From contig NC_087117.1 in assembly GCF_963855985.1 (NCBI RefSeq), forward strand, positions 6,645,001 to 6,709,000: 64,000 bases of DNA, written 5' to 3'. The notes beneath the pieces were generated by a model. The model ran no database searches. It had not been told where the DNA came from and worked only from the letters and a program-made list of their open reading frames with translations. Source of the stretch: Ostrinia nubilalis. Lineage: Eukaryota > Arthropoda > Insecta > Lepidoptera > Crambidae. Shown piece by piece: positions 1-10,280 of this stretch (position 1 is the stretch's first letter; the number at the start of each line of letters is the position of its first letter). The position numbers and the translations under genes were made by a program.

Positions 1-122
1 AGTGGAGGCCACTTACCGGAAAACTCAGCGTAGGACGTCCAACCAACCGGCCATCATGCAAATGATTGGGGGAGGCCTATGTTCAGCAGTGGACGTCCTA
101 TGGCTGAAATATGATGATGATG
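1..122 (+). mobile_element. RTE-type LINE 3' end (truncated copy 1)
   Basis: This is the terminal part of an RTE LINE. It carries the ACCGGAAAACTCAGCGTAGGACGTCC segment in degenerate form, then ATTGGGGGAGGCCTATGTTC, GCAGTGGACGTCCTATGGCTG and an ATGATGATGATG tail. It is cut by the left window edge. The same 3' end recurs over twenty times in the window, in both orientations. Confidence 0.85.
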
Positions 123-465
123 AACAGGCACCGGGAGATATGCTGAGTAACTGCTACTGAGCCCAGCCGCCGCGCTAAGCAGTGACGCGTGTGAGTGGCT
201 GTGACGTAGGACTAGACATTCTATAGGAATAATGGCCAATCAACAGGCATGATGACATACCAAGAGTTGCTGAGTAACTGCTACTGCTACGTCACGAGTT
301 TTTTTATGAGTTTTTTAGATAAATAGAACTAGGGCATGCAGATTTTAGATTCCCGGCACTAGCAGGTCTGCTCATCTCCTTGAGTGAGTAGGCATCGAAA
401 ACAAAAGAAAACACGCGCGGCGTGCTCTCCTGGGATGATTAATCTACAAGGCAGTCACGAGTGAG

Positions 466-679
466 TAAAGCCTGGTCCCTGAGCTCGTAGAATTTTGTCC
501 AATGACCCCAAGCTACCCATCCTTATCGCTCGCGCGTAATTATGTTGCAATCGCGCTCGCACACTCACTGCGGGCGCCCGTCGCACAGTCGCGACAGAAA
601 TATAATTACGCGCGAGCGATAAGGATGGGTAGCTTGGGGTCATTGGACGAAATCCTACGTGCTCACGGACCAGGCTTTA
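466..679. mobile_element. Long-stem foldback MITE, copy 1
   Basis: This is a near-palindrome with TAAAGCCTGG at one end and CCAGGCTTTA at the other. The arms contain CCCCAAGCTACCCATCCTTA and TAAGGATGGGTAGCTTGGGG, around a GC-rich centre (GCGGGCGCCCG). The two open frames in it are just the palindrome read both ways. Seven copies occur in the window; this one sits inside the tandem array. Confidence 0.85.
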
Positions 680-845
680 ACTATACTCGACCAAAGTGTG
701 TTTTTTGGTCGGCAGCGAGTCTTTTAGTTACTAAAGGCGAGTTGCTCTACTAAATTACTTGACTAGTCCGAGCTATATTTAACTGCGCACCTGGCAGCTG
801 TGACGTCACATGTGTCCAGGTAAGTGGTAGGAAGTCGCATCCCAG

Positions 846-978
846 CCAGTACACAGCGCTGGACCACATTCCGGACGAGCGGACCGCCATGATCACGAGC
901 TACCTGGAGGAGCTGGAGAAGAAGGGCCCGCCGCCGCCGCCCACCGCCACCGAGCCCAGCCGCCGCGCCAAGCAGTGA
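846..978 (+). CDS. Terminal-exon-like coding segment, copy A
   Basis: The reading frame runs ...QYTALDHIPDERTAM, then ITSYLEELEKKGPPPPP, then TATEPSRRAKQ and a TGA at 976-978. It is preceded by CCCAG, a possible 3' splice site, and 28 bp further up by a perfect CAG|GTAAGT donor. The composition (acidic helix, proline run, basic tail) looks like the C-terminus of a real protein, and codon use is GC-rich unlike its surroundings. I do not recognise the family. It recurs four times with the peptide intact, so it is either a repeatedly duplicated last exon of a gene lying to the left or a captured exon inside an amplified repeat. Confidence 0.35.
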
Positions 979-1223
979 CGCGTGTGAGTCACGTAGATAG
1001 ACTTCCTACAGGAATAATGGACAATCAAAAGGGATATGCTGAGTAAACCGCTCCAAACAGTAACGCATTTGACTGACTGTGACGTAGGACTACAACTCAC
1101 CCGGCATTTTAGGACAAGCAATGAGTGACGTAGGACTAGACATTCTATAGGAATAATGGCCAATCAAAAGAGATATGCTGAGTAAACCGCGCCAAGCAGT
1201 GACGCATGTGTTTCACGCAGGAG

Positions 1224-1435
1224 TAAAGTCCGGTCGCCGAGCAGATAGAATTTAGTGCAATGACCCCAAGCTACCCATCCTTATCGCTCGCGCGTAAATG
1301 TTGCTGTCGCGCTCGCACACTCACTGCGGGCGCCCGTCGCACAGTCGCTACAGCAATATAATCACGCGCGAGCGATAAGGATGGGTAGCTTGGGGTCATT
1401 GGACGGGATTCTACGTGCTCACGGACCAGGCTTTA
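1224..1435. mobile_element. Long-stem foldback MITE, copy 2
   Basis: Same family as the element at 466-679. The left end reads TAAAGTCCGGTCGCCGAGC and the right end CACGGACCAGGCTTTA. The two ends therefore come from different sequence variants, which suggests recombination or conversion between family members. Confidence 0.8.
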
Positions 1436-1602
1436 ACTATACTCGACCAAAGTGTGTTTTTTGGTCGGCAGCGAGTCTTTTAGTTACTAAAGGCGAGTTG
1501 CTCTACTAAATTACTTGACTAGTCCGAACTAGACTTAACTGCGCACCTGGCAGCAGTGACGTCACATATGTATCCAGGTAAGTGGTAAGAAGTCGCATCC
1601 CA

Positions 1603-1736
1603 GCCAGTACACAGCGCTGGAGCACATTCCGGACGAGCGGACCGCCATGATCACGAGCTACCTGGAGGAGCTGGAGAAGAAGGGCCCGCCGCCGCCGCCC
1701 ACCGCCACCGAGCCCAGCCGCCGCGCCAAGCAGTGA
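1603..1736 (+). CDS. Terminal-exon-like coding segment, copy B
   Basis: Identical in peptide to copy A from IPDERTAM to the stop (TGA 1734-1736), with LEH replacing LDH just before it. It is also preceded by CATCCCAG. Preservation of the frame across copies is the only evidence for coding. Confidence 0.35.
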
Positions 1737-2266
1737 CGCGTGTGAGTCACGTAGATAGACATCCCACAGGAATAATGGCCACAGTAACATCAGAGGCATA
1801 CATAGTAACATAGAGGCAACTACTGTAGATATACTACTACCGAGCCCAGCCGCCGCGCCAAGCAGTGACGCGTGTGAGTCACGTAGGTAGACGTCCTACA
1901 GGAATAATGGCCGCAGTAACATCAGAGGCATACATAGTAACATAGAGGCAACTACTGTAGATATACTACTACCGAGCCCAGCCGCCGCGCCTAGCAGTGA
2001 CGCGTGTGAGTCACGTAGATAGACATCCCACAGGAATAATGGCCATCAACCGGCATGATGACATACCAAGAGTTGCTGAGTAACTGCTACTGCTACGTCA
2101 CGAGTTTTTTTGATGAGTTTTTTAGATAAATAGAACTAGGGCACACAGATTTTTGATTCCCAGCACTAGCAGGTCTGCTCATCTCCCTGAGTGGGCATCG
2201 AAAACAAAAGAAAACGCGCGGCGTGCTCTCCTGGGATGATTAATCTACAAGGCAGTCACGAGCGAG

Positions 2267-2480
2267 TAAAGCCTGGTCCATGAGCACGTAGAATTTCGTC
2301 CAATGACCCCAAGCTACCCATCCTTATCGCTCGCGCGTAATTATGTTGCTATCGCGCTCGCACACTCACTGCGGGCGCCCGTCGCACAGTCGCGTCAGCA
2401 ATATAATTACGCGCGAGCGATAAGGATGGGTAGCTTGGGGTCATTGGACGGGATTCTACGTGCTCACGGACCAGGCTTTA
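2267..2480. mobile_element. Long-stem foldback MITE, copy 3
   Basis: Ends are TAAAGCCTGGTCCATGAGC and CTCACGGACCAGGCTTTA. Flanking DNA matches the flanks of copy 1, so it moved as part of the tandem unit rather than by independent insertion. Confidence 0.85.
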
Positions 2481-2637
2481 ACTATACTCGACCAAAGTGT
2501 GTTTTTTGGTCGGCAGCGAGTCTTTTAGTTACTAAAGGCGAGTTGCTCTACTAAATTACTTGACTAGTCCGAGCTATATTTAACTGGCAGCCGTGACGTC
2601 ACATGTGTCCAGGTAAGTGGTAAGAAGTCGCATCCCA

Positions 2638-2771
2638 GCCAGTACACAGCGCTGGACCACATTCCCGACGAGCGGACCGCCATGATCACGAGCTACCTGG
2701 AGGAGCTGGAGAAGAAGGGCCCGCCGCCGCCGCCCACCGCCACCGAGCCCAGCCGCCGCGCCAAGCAGTGA
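2638..2771 (+). CDS. Terminal-exon-like coding segment, copy C
   Basis: Third copy of the IPDERTAM...SRRAKQ-stop segment, TGA at 2769-2771. The peptide is the same as copy A; only silent or flanking changes are visible (CCCGAC for CCGGAC). Confidence 0.35.
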
Positions 2772-3567
2772 CGCGTGTGAGTCGCGTAGATAGACATCCT
2801 ACAGGAATAATGGCCGCAGTAACATCAGAGGCATACATAGTAACATAGAGGCAACTACTGTAGATATACTACTACCGAGCCCAGCCGCAGCGCCAAGCAG
2901 TGACGCGTGTGAGTCACGTAGGTAGACATCCTACAGGAATAATGGCCAATCAACACTGTTGCACAACAGGCATGCTGGCATACCAAGAGTGCTGAGTAAC
3001 CGCCACCGAGCCGCTGTATGTGAGTTGACGTAGGACTACAATTACCCTCCCGGTATTTTAGGACGAATGGTCCCGGAGGACATCGTGGGTAGGCAAGGCC
3101 TTTTAGAAGGGAGAGCTTCACATAACTCATTGATTGTCCCCATCTAGTGATGCGCAAAACATTTTCCGACGGAAAAAAAAGACTACAATCCGGTCGTTTT
3201 AAAGCCTATTTCGAACTAGTCGAGTAATTTAGTCGAGTGACGAGTAATTTAGTAGCGAAACGTGTCCGAACATCAAAAATTTAGTTGAGTAGGTTACTAA
3301 ATCGTTTAGTCGACTCAATCCATTGTTTTGTTTTGAAAGGCGAGTAGCACTACGCAAACCAGGCTGTTTAGTCAAGTTCATACAAAAACCACTAATTACT
3401 TGTAACTATACTTGACCAAAGTGTGTTTTTTGGTTGGCAGCGAGTCTTAGTTACTAAAGGCGAGTTGCTCTACTAAATTACTTGACTAGTCCGAACTAGA
3501 CTTAACTGCGCACCTGGCAGCCGTGACGTCACATGTGTCCAGGTAAGTGGTAGCAAGTCGCATCCCA

Positions 3568-3701
3568 GCCAGTACACAGCGCTCGAGCACATTCCCGACG
3601 AGCGGACCGCCATGATCACGAGCTACCTGGAGGAGCTGGAGAAGAAGGGCCCGCCGCCGCCGCCCACCGCCACCGAGCCCAGCCGCCGCGCCAAGCAGTG
3701 A
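3568..3701 (+). CDS. Terminal-exon-like coding segment, copy D
   Basis: Fourth copy, TGA at 3699-3701. After the stop this unit diverges into a 29-bp minisatellite instead of the TAGACATCC tail. Confidence 0.35.
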
Positions 3702-3733
3702 CGCGTGTGAGTATACAGAAGTTAAACCGGTAC

Positions 3734-3920
3734 GGATTCCCATGGGTCTTCCCACTAAGGCCGGGTTCCCATGGGTCTTCCCACTAAGGCCGGGTTCCCA
3801 TGGGTCTTCCCACTAAGGCCGGGTTCCCATGGGTCTTCCCACTAAGGCCGGGTTCCCATGGGTCTTCCCACTAAGGCCGGGTTCCCATTGGTCTTCCCAC
3901 TAAGGGCGGGTTCCCATGGT
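3734..3920 (+). repeat. 29-bp minisatellite
   Basis: About six to seven head-to-tail copies of a 29-bp unit, GTTCCCATGGGTCTTCC + CACTAAGGCCGG, nearly identical. The last copies vary (CCATTGG, AAGGGCGG). A second block of three to four copies with the same start and end context lies at about 4096-4195, so the minisatellite was itself duplicated with the array. Confidence 0.9.
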
Positions 3921-4095
3921 CTCCCACCGAGCCCAGCCGCCGCGCCAAGCAGTGACGCGTGTGAGTCACGTACATAGACATCCTACAGGAATAATGGACA
4001 ATCAATAGGCATGCTGACATACCATGAGATCACCGAGCCCAGCCGCCGCGCTAAGCAGTGACGCGTGTAAGTATACAGGAGTTAAACCGATACGG

Positions 4096-4195
4096 ATTCC
4101 CATGGGTCTTCCCACTAAGGCCGGATTCCCATGGGTCTTCCCACTAAGGCCGGGTTCCCATGGGTCTTCCCACTAAGGGCGGGTTCCCATGGTCT
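4096..4195 (+). repeat. 29-bp minisatellite, second block
   Basis: Three full units plus a degenerate one of the same 29-bp repeat as 3734-3920. The block is introduced by the same GTTAAACCGRTACGGATT and closed by GGTCTCCCACCGAGCCC. Confidence 0.85.
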
Positions 4196-4479
4196 CCCAC
4201 CGAGCCCAGCCGCCGCGCCAAGCAGTGACGCGTGTGAGTCACGTAGATAGACATTCTATAGGAATAATGGCCATCAACCGGCATGCTGACATACCATAAG
4301 ATATGCTGAGTTGAGTAAACCGCGCTAAGCAGTGACGCGTGTGAGTCACTGTGACGTAGGACTAGACATTCTATAGGAATAATGGCCAATCAACAGGCAT
4401 GATGACATACCAAGAGTTGCTGAGTAACTGCTACTGCTACGTCACGAGATTTTTTATGAGTTTTTTAGATAAATAGAAC

Positions 4480-5080
4480 TAGGGCATGTAAATTTTTGAT
4501 TCCCAGCACTAGCAGGCCTGCTCATCTCCCTGAGTAGGAATCGAAAACAAAAGAAAACACGCGCGGCGTACTCTCTTGGGATGATTAATTTACAAGGCAG
4601 TCACGAGCGAGTAAAGCCTGGTCCGTGAGCACGTAGAATTTTGTCCAATGACCCCAAGCTACCCATCCTTATCGCTCGCGCGTAATTATATTGCTGTCGC
4701 GACTGTGCGACGGGCGCCCGCAGTGAGTGTGCGAGCTACGTGAATTCTACGTGCTCACGGACCAGGCTTTAGTGAGTGAATACGCGCGCGTATTCTTCGC
4801 CCATTGTTAAAAATATTCGCTATGGAAAGAAGAAATACGAGTGTGGCGCATTAGATGGCGGCACAGTAGCTTCTGGTAGCAGTCAGCCCTATCGCATCGG
4901 CACAGTACCGATCACTGACGTATGTAAACGAAACAGTGCTCGACTCTGAGACGAGATAAATTACACCCTATTGTTGATGACATTGAGTAGACATTTTTTA
5001 AAATATCTTCTGGAATAAAACTTTCCTGTAGTAGTACCTACATATTATTATTTTGTGACCGAACCAACAAAATAACCAAA
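4480..5080 (+). repeat. Dispersed repeat family X (left copy)
   Basis: Matches 61160-61690 over several blocks: CTGCTCATCTCC..., GTATTCTT, GTCAGCCCTAT, CGATCACTGACGT, TTGATGACATTGAGTAGACA and a TTATTATTTTGTG end. The foldback element at 4612-4771 lies inside it. The right copy contains a THAP-like exon relic that this copy lacks. The left part also recurs in the tandem array at about 360-465 and 2160-2266. Confidence 0.65.
4612..4771. mobile_element. Foldback MITE, copy 4, with inverted centre
   Basis: Ends TAAAGCCTGG and CCAGGCTTTA match the family. The centre reads GACTGTGCGACGGGCGCCCG, which is the reverse complement of the centre in copies 1-3, and much of the right arm is missing. This is what inversion between the two arms followed by deletion would produce. 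Confidence 0.8.
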
Positions 5081-5308
5081 ATTTAAATATTGTTTCAGAT
5101 ATCCACCCAGGATAATAAGCACCAAAAAGAATCGGACTAGGGCCACCGCACGCGGCCGACTGACCGCCGCGACTAATCGCACCACGACTTTGTCGCGCCA
5201 TAGCGTACGCAACTATTGTCTACATAGGCAATCATCTTTAGGTAGCATTCTTACTAATGTAGGATGTTTGTAATAATTAGATATAGAAGGACTGTGTTAT
5301 AAAATACT

Positions 5309-5525
5309 AGTTTTCCGGCCGCGGCTTCGCCCGTGTGAAATTTTGTCTGTCACAGAAAAACTTTATCGCGCGCGTCCCTGTCTTAAAAACCGGGATAAAA
5401 ACTATCCTATGTCATTTCCCGGGACTCCTATGTCATCTCTATGCCTCATCAAAAACGGTTAAGTGGTTTAGGCGTGAAAGCAAGACAGACAGAGTTACTT
5501 TCGCATTTATAATATTAGTATAGAC
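5309..5525 (+). repeat. Dispersed repeat (GGCTTCGCCCG ... ATAATATTAG type)
   Basis: Starts CTAGTTTTCCGGCCGCGGCT and ends TTTATAATATTAGT. The nearest relative is 19723-19960. This family, with many variants at 5523-5800, 32300-32890, 33685-33890, 41140-41200, 45885-46000, 48545-48760 and 52560-52800, is typical of lepidopteran genomes. Its class is not decided from the sequence. Confidence 0.7.
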
Positions 5526-5802
5526 TAGCTGTGCCCGCGACTTCGTACGCGTAAAAATAGTTTGAATGATATTTCCCGTTTTTGCAACATTTTTCTTTAC
5601 TGCTCCGCCCCTATTGGCTGTAGGGTGATGTTATATAGACTAAGCCTTTCTTCGATAAATGTGACAGAATGTCAAGGATATGATGATGTCATGACATTGC
5701 TGCATTGCATTTAAATTTCGCGTAAAGTTAGCAAACTTTAGTTCATCGAAATCTGTTCAGCATTAATGATTATAGCCTACTTGTATAAAGTTATATTAGT
5801 TG

Positions 5803-5930
5803 GTGACTGAGTTTCTTGCGCTACTTCTTCTCAGCACTGGCCCATTTATTGTCCCGAAGCAGTGGTAGGGTTAATACTGGGACGTGTAAAAGTGCTTTTT
5901 AAAGCCTACTTACAGAAATTAATTAGTTTT
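5803..5930 (+). mobile_element. LINE 3' UTR fragment
   Basis: TGACTGAGTTTCTTGCGCTA ... CTTCTCAGCACTGGCCC ... GAAGCAGTGGTAGGGTTAAT. The same block follows the ORF2 C-terminus of the LINE relic at 61926-62280, which identifies it as a LINE 3' UTR. Other copies: 35110-35240 and a partial one at 47868-47945. Confidence 0.75.
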
Positions 5931-6050
5931 TTCTGTTTTTTATGAGTCCTTCTACATCTATTGTTACTATAGTTTTTAGCATAATCAGTTATTACCAAAT
6001 ATGGTAAAAGAAGATGTATATCTTCAATTATATACTTCAATAAATAAATA

Positions 6051-6246
6051 TAGATCGTTTCATCCACTCGGCCGCGCCCCAGCAATGTTTGGACCCGGTC
6101 GCGCGGGGTGCGGGGAGTGTGGTCCGAGCAATCCGTAAGGCATTACTGTAGTGTGCGTGTGCACTCATGGAGCATTAGCGTGTACCGATAACACTCAAAC
6201 ATTAGCGGAAGAATGGTGGGGCGCGTCTTCGTGGATGAAACGATCT
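6051..6246. mobile_element. MITE with AGATCGTTTCATCCAC ends, copy 1
   Basis: Terminal inverted repeats AGATCGTTTCATCCAC and GTGGATGAAACGATCT enclose a GC-rich body. Two further copies, in the opposite orientation, are at 15143-15342 and 52280-52445. Confidence 0.85.
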
Positions 6247-6731
6247 AATACTCCTTCATGAACTATGTGGGGCCACCAATATCAATCAAATATCAGAGAA
6301 GTCTTATGGATATAGTATATTGCATTTATACAATAAATTACTACTCCACCTCCTAAGGGCCTGTTCACACCGCAATTCAGCAATGGGATGGGAGGTGTCG
6401 TAGCTATAATAATACTAAACTGTCATACAGTAAATTGTATTGTTTGTACGTTTTTCTAAAGTTTATTATATTTAGATTTGACCAGATACTAGTAAATAAA
6501 TAAAATATTTTTAATTAAAACAAATAGTGAAATGTGACTTGTCAAAAGAACAATAAAAATTTATATTTTCTTAAAAAAATAACAATTGTTTGTCAGTAAA
6601 AAATAGCAAAAAAACGTAATCCTCCTTCTAGCGCAGTCAGGTAATACGGGTAGTCGGGCCTTTTCAAGTCAAGAGTGAATAAGCACTTACAGGGCAGCTA
6701 TGTACCATCCTAGACTGCATCTCACTTAACA

Positions 6732-7274
6732 TCAGGTTAACGAACAGCCTTCGGGTAATGGTAATGCTAGAAAATCATCGAAACCCAAATTCCAAAGGTA
6801 GGGCCCTAGGACCGATCCTTGGGGACAGCCGCGCGTGAGCACCTTTGATTCAGCATGATGGCCGAGTTTTAATTTAGTTGTACCGTTACAAAAGTACGAG
6901 TGCAGTAGTGAATATATATTACTATAGCATCCACGAACTTTCAGTTTTAAGAGCAGGATCGGCCACCAAGCATTGTCGAAGGCACCTGAAATATCGAGGA
7001 ATATTCCTACAACGTACTTTGCCACCGAGGACGTCACTTTTTGTCTAACAGATATTACTGCATCTGCAGTAGACTTCCCGGCGGTGAAGCCAAACTGCTG
7101 CTCGTGAAAAATTGGACCACCCGGTAGCAAACGCGGCACTACTAAACGCTCTAACAGTTTACCTAATGAGGGAAGTAATGTAATAGGTCGGTACGATTTA
7201 GGATCTTCGGGCGGTTTGTCACCTCCCTTTGGTATAATTTTAATAAATCCGCGACGCCATATACTCGGAAACAC
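6732..7274 (-). pseudogene. R1-clade non-LTR reverse transcriptase fragment
   Basis: A 180-residue open fragment of a reverse transcriptase. Visible motifs are KSYRPITLLPSLGKLLERL, FGFTAGKSTADAV, the catalytic-block FLDISGAFDNAWWP and RGCPQGSVLGPYLWNL. The DNAWWP variant is characteristic of R1-type LINEs. The frame stops before the YADD motif, and neither an endonuclease nor a 3' domain is present, so this is a dead, doubly truncated piece. Confidence 0.85.
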
Positions 7275-7576
7275 GCCCTCCGAGATACAACGAGTGAAAA
7301 CATTAAGAATATCCGTTCCGGCTGTTTTAAAATTTCCGTGCTTTTAAGCGATTTTGTGAAAAATATTATTGGCAGGTAGTTGCTAATTGCTCATAAGATA
7401 GGCCCCCTTAATTTAATTTATTGTCCGTGGTGCATAATCTTTTTCTTAAAGGTTTTAAACCTTTGTTTGTCACCTGTCATCCGCTTTGCAATGGAGGGAA
7501 GTCGAACCTTAATTTCGAACTCCTCCTATGTTCTTCTGATTAATTTCGTTGCGGGTCCAATGACAGTTTAACTTTC

Positions 7577-7680
7577 CCCCGGGACAAACTTGACCTTCAT
7601 TGGTTGGGTTTTTGTGGCGGTCAAGCTGTAGATCCTGGCTACACAGGAGTTGCAGTGGTGGGAACGAGAGGTGGGAATAG
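7577..7680 (+). repeat. Dispersed repeat family Y
   Basis: AAACTTGACCTTCATTGGTT ... GCGGTCAAGCTGTAGATCCT ... ACACAGGAGTTGCAGTGG. Other copies are at 10185-10270 (+) and, on the minus strand, near 25650-25760, 27280-27330, 29345-29450 and 59905-59950. No terminal structure or coding capacity is visible; class unknown. Confidence 0.65.
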
Positions 7681-7745
7681 TCCCGTTAACATCAGGTGCG
7701 ATTGCGGTCAAACACCTACCTTGTTCTGCATAAAAAATATAAATA

Positions 7746-7930
7746 CAAAAAGTACACAGTACTGTTTGTCTGCCATAATCATTCATCATCATCAGGTCAT
7801 TTAGTCTCCACTGCAGGAGCACGACTCTCTAATTGACCAGAGGCAAATGGATTTGTACACTTCCTACGCTGGCCAGACGGGTTGAAGAGCCTTTATTCCC
7901 ACTGTCCACCCTGGGTGGCCAGTGTCACAA
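7746..7930 (-). mobile_element. Second RTE-like LINE 3' end
   Basis: On the minus strand this ends in CCTGATGATGATGAATGATT after TGGAGACTAAATGACC. It contains a CAGACTCG-less version of the CCAGCGTGGG... block. A related fragment lies near 41395-41460 (+). The ATG-type tail resembles the main RTE family, but the sequence differs. Confidence 0.5.
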
Positions 7931-8500
7931 CTTTAAAAAAATGATTCCCCCTGTTCCCCTTAGTCTATTTTAGAGAAACCACACAGTTTGTTTGTGACGT
8001 TAAATAACCACTGCCACATATTATGGTCTTTTACACAACTTGATTAATTTTTGAAAATTACACCGTCTCTTTCTTTTCCTATACACAAGAGACAGCACGA
8101 TATACTATATTTGGTCATATCTTTGTATTTAGACTAGTAATATAGGCTGTGATGTTAATGAATTAGAATATAATCTGTGGGTGTTTCAATAGCTTTTATA
8201 AACATAAATTATGTCAGTCAGTAGCTTTACTAGATGTCAGCAGTGTACAGTCAGCGTCCAATAGTTCGTGACACCGAAAGTGGCGAAAAAGTTGACAACA
8301 CAACCTTATTCCAATTGTAACAAAGACGTTTTGCGAACTTTTGGCTACTTTGGGTGTTGCGTTGTCGCGGTGTGCGAAGTTATGGCCAATTATTATGTAA
8401 CAAACATTTTTATTCCTTCAATAATGTACATAGGTATTAGTTGGTAATTTTAACTAGTTTTTCATTATTTTAGTGAAAATTTTCTTGTCTATGCTAACAG

Positions 8501-8623
8501 GCTTGTGAGACGATATTTCAGAAAAATCTACTATTAGAAGACAATGTAAATAAATTTAAATTAGGCAAAGATCCAGGAAACTACTTTAAATTTCATAATC
8601 GAGGAAAGTTTTTTTTATCAAAG
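8501..8623 (+). CDS. Orphan internal exon, gene unidentified
   Basis: A 123-nt open segment lies between a strong 3' splice site (TTTTCTTGTCTATGCTAACAG) and a 5' site (TCAAAG|GTAATT). It encodes 41 residues beginning ACETIFQKNLLLEDNVNKF and ending KFHNRGKFFLSK. Both boundaries are phase 0, which fits a symmetrical internal exon. I do not recognise the protein and see no partner exon nearby. It could be an isolated exon of a host gene with long introns or part of an old transposon. The surrounding 7.95-9.8 kb otherwise shows no gene. Confidence 0.4.
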
Positions 8624-8639
8624 GTAATTTGTTTCTAAA

Positions 8640-9800
8640 CTTAGCTTTTTTCCCAAATGCCACCGCCTATGGGGTGGAATCTGCTACTCCGGGGTGGCAT
8701 CTGCTACTAGGTAGCGTGTCAAAACCCATGGCCTACGGTGGGCCATAATGCGTTCGTTCAACCTCTTTTTCAAGGTATCGAGTGAGATAGCCACTTGCCA
8801 CTGAAGTGGTGGAAGGCACTAATAGGTGTCGTTTACCACCCCGGAGGTAAACGGGCACTTATTTAGTTTAATTTTCCCCCCTTCGAGCTTGCCACCGGGT
8901 TGTTAATTGGCACTGGTGCAGTTATCTTTTAGCTGCGCCTATTTTTTGAAGATAGTACACTGACATCTAGTAGTATACTGTTGGCAAAATAATAATAGTA
9001 ATGCTTGTAAAACATGTGTGTGTGTTAACATAAGGCTTTCGAGTGTGTAGCAAAAAGTCGACAGTGTGTGGTGCCCTAATAAAATTCAAAATGTATATTT
9101 TGAGTCATTGTGTAAGTAAACTTAGTTGTAATTTTTATGAAATAAAAATAAAATACATTGATTTGAATTGAATTTGTTTTATTTAATTAATATAATAAAT
9201 AATATTGATCTGAATCGTGGGAATTAATGATTGTAGAGAGACTGGGAGGCTATTTCCAATAGCCCCCACAGGTGGCAACTGGGACTATTTTGAATGTTTA
9301 ATTTTCATTTCTATGACCACCGCCACCACCGCGTTTAGGCGACTTTTGGGAAATCAAAAACGAAAAAAGATAGGTAGACCCATTTGCCTCTGCCATATTT
9401 TTAGTGTCACCAGTGGGGATAGCGCATCAAACATTAATTCCCCGATTAAAATAATAACTTTAAAACGAGAAAACTAATAATAAATTCAACAGAGTATCAG
9501 TGTCCTGAGCACGAATAATAAATATCGTTACGCGTATGGTAAATGTATTTTTGTATGAATAACAGCTTTATAAGGAGCTACAGTTTTTTAAATCTCCCTA
9601 GTACGAGAGATTCGTGCTCAGGGTACAGATTTTTAAGCTTTAGCTGAATGCTGTATCGACTTACAGACTTGCATTAAACCAATTCGTCGCTAAAACTCCA
9701 AATCTTCGGGCGAGAGTCGAATGCGGCGCGCTGGGAGTTCCCAGATGCGCAAATTGCACTCCGAATCGCCCGCTGCGATGCGACACGACCTACAAAAGAA
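8640..9800. other. Intergenic, no gene seen
   Basis: 8640-8960 is a GC-richer stretch (CACCGCCTATGGGGTGGAAT; GGAGGTAAACGGGCACTTAT) that looks like repeat debris with short internal repeats. 8960-9820 is AT-rich without splice-bounded open frames. Nothing here could be assigned. Confidence 0.5.
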
Positions 9801-9837
9801 ACGTCAGTTGGGTCACAGAGTATGAGTTTTATTATCG

Positions 9838-10149
9838 GGACCGAATCAGAAATGAGAAGATCCGTAAACGAACTAAAGTCGCTGACATAGCCCGACGGAT
9901 TAGCAAGCTGAAGTGGCAGTGGGCAGGACACATAGTACGCAGGATTGACGGCCGATGGGCAGCGAGGTTCTGGAGTGGAAACCGCGTACCGGAAAACGCA
10001 GCGTGGGACCACCTACAAGGTGGACCGACGACATCATAAAGGTAGCAGGAAGGCGCTGGACGCAGGCCGCTACCAACCGGGCAATATGGAAAGCATTGGG
10101 GGAGGCCTATGTTCAGCAGTGTCCTACGGCTGAGATGATGTTGATGATG
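9838..10149 (+). mobile_element. RTE-type LINE 3' end, long copy
   Basis: Carries the C-terminal coding part of the RTE ORF, read across frameshifts: RNEKIRKRTKVADIARRISK, LKWQWAGHIVRR, then [19 protein letters not shown] and ALGEAYVQQ, followed by a (ATG)n-type tail. This copy shows that the many shorter copies in the window come from an endonuclease/reverse-transcriptase LINE. Confidence 0.9.
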
Positions 10150-10184
10150 GGACCCACCATGCCCCCCCTCAACGGGGAGCCGAC

Positions 10185-10280
10185 AAACTTGACCTTCACT
10201 GGTTGATTCGCGGTCAAGCTGCAGATCCTGGCTACACAGGAGTTGAAGCGGTGGGCAGTGGCGGCGTAGCATGGGTTGGC
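10185..10280 (+). repeat. Dispersed repeat family Y
   Basis: Copy of the 7577-7680 repeat, extended by GGCGGCGTAGCATGGGTTGG, which also appears inverted at about 49905-49930. Confidence 0.6.

Larger units (their letters stand above)
1..4800. repeat. Complex tandem array of ~0.75-1.0 kb units
   Basis: The region repeats a composite unit about four times. Each unit holds a foldback element, a spacer with ACCAAAGTGTGTTTTTTGGT and TTACTTGACTAGTCCG, a CRE-like TGACGTCACATGTG box, a short coding segment ending in a stop, and a tail TAGACATCCTACAGGAATAA. Coding segments start at about 846, 1603, 2638 and 3568, so spacing varies (757, 1035, 930). Partial tails (GAGCCCAGCCGCCGCGCC AAGCAGTGA) also occur near 160, 1845, 1975, 2878, 3938, 4035 and 4199. 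Near-identity between units points to recent unequal exchange or local amplification. The array may extend beyond the left edge. Confidence 0.85.

Noticed and set aside
455..753. Open frames of 62-83 codons on both strands (also 2303-2554 and 40519-40749)
   Set aside because: They are the two strands of the foldback element; start and end peptides mirror each other and no protein family is seen.
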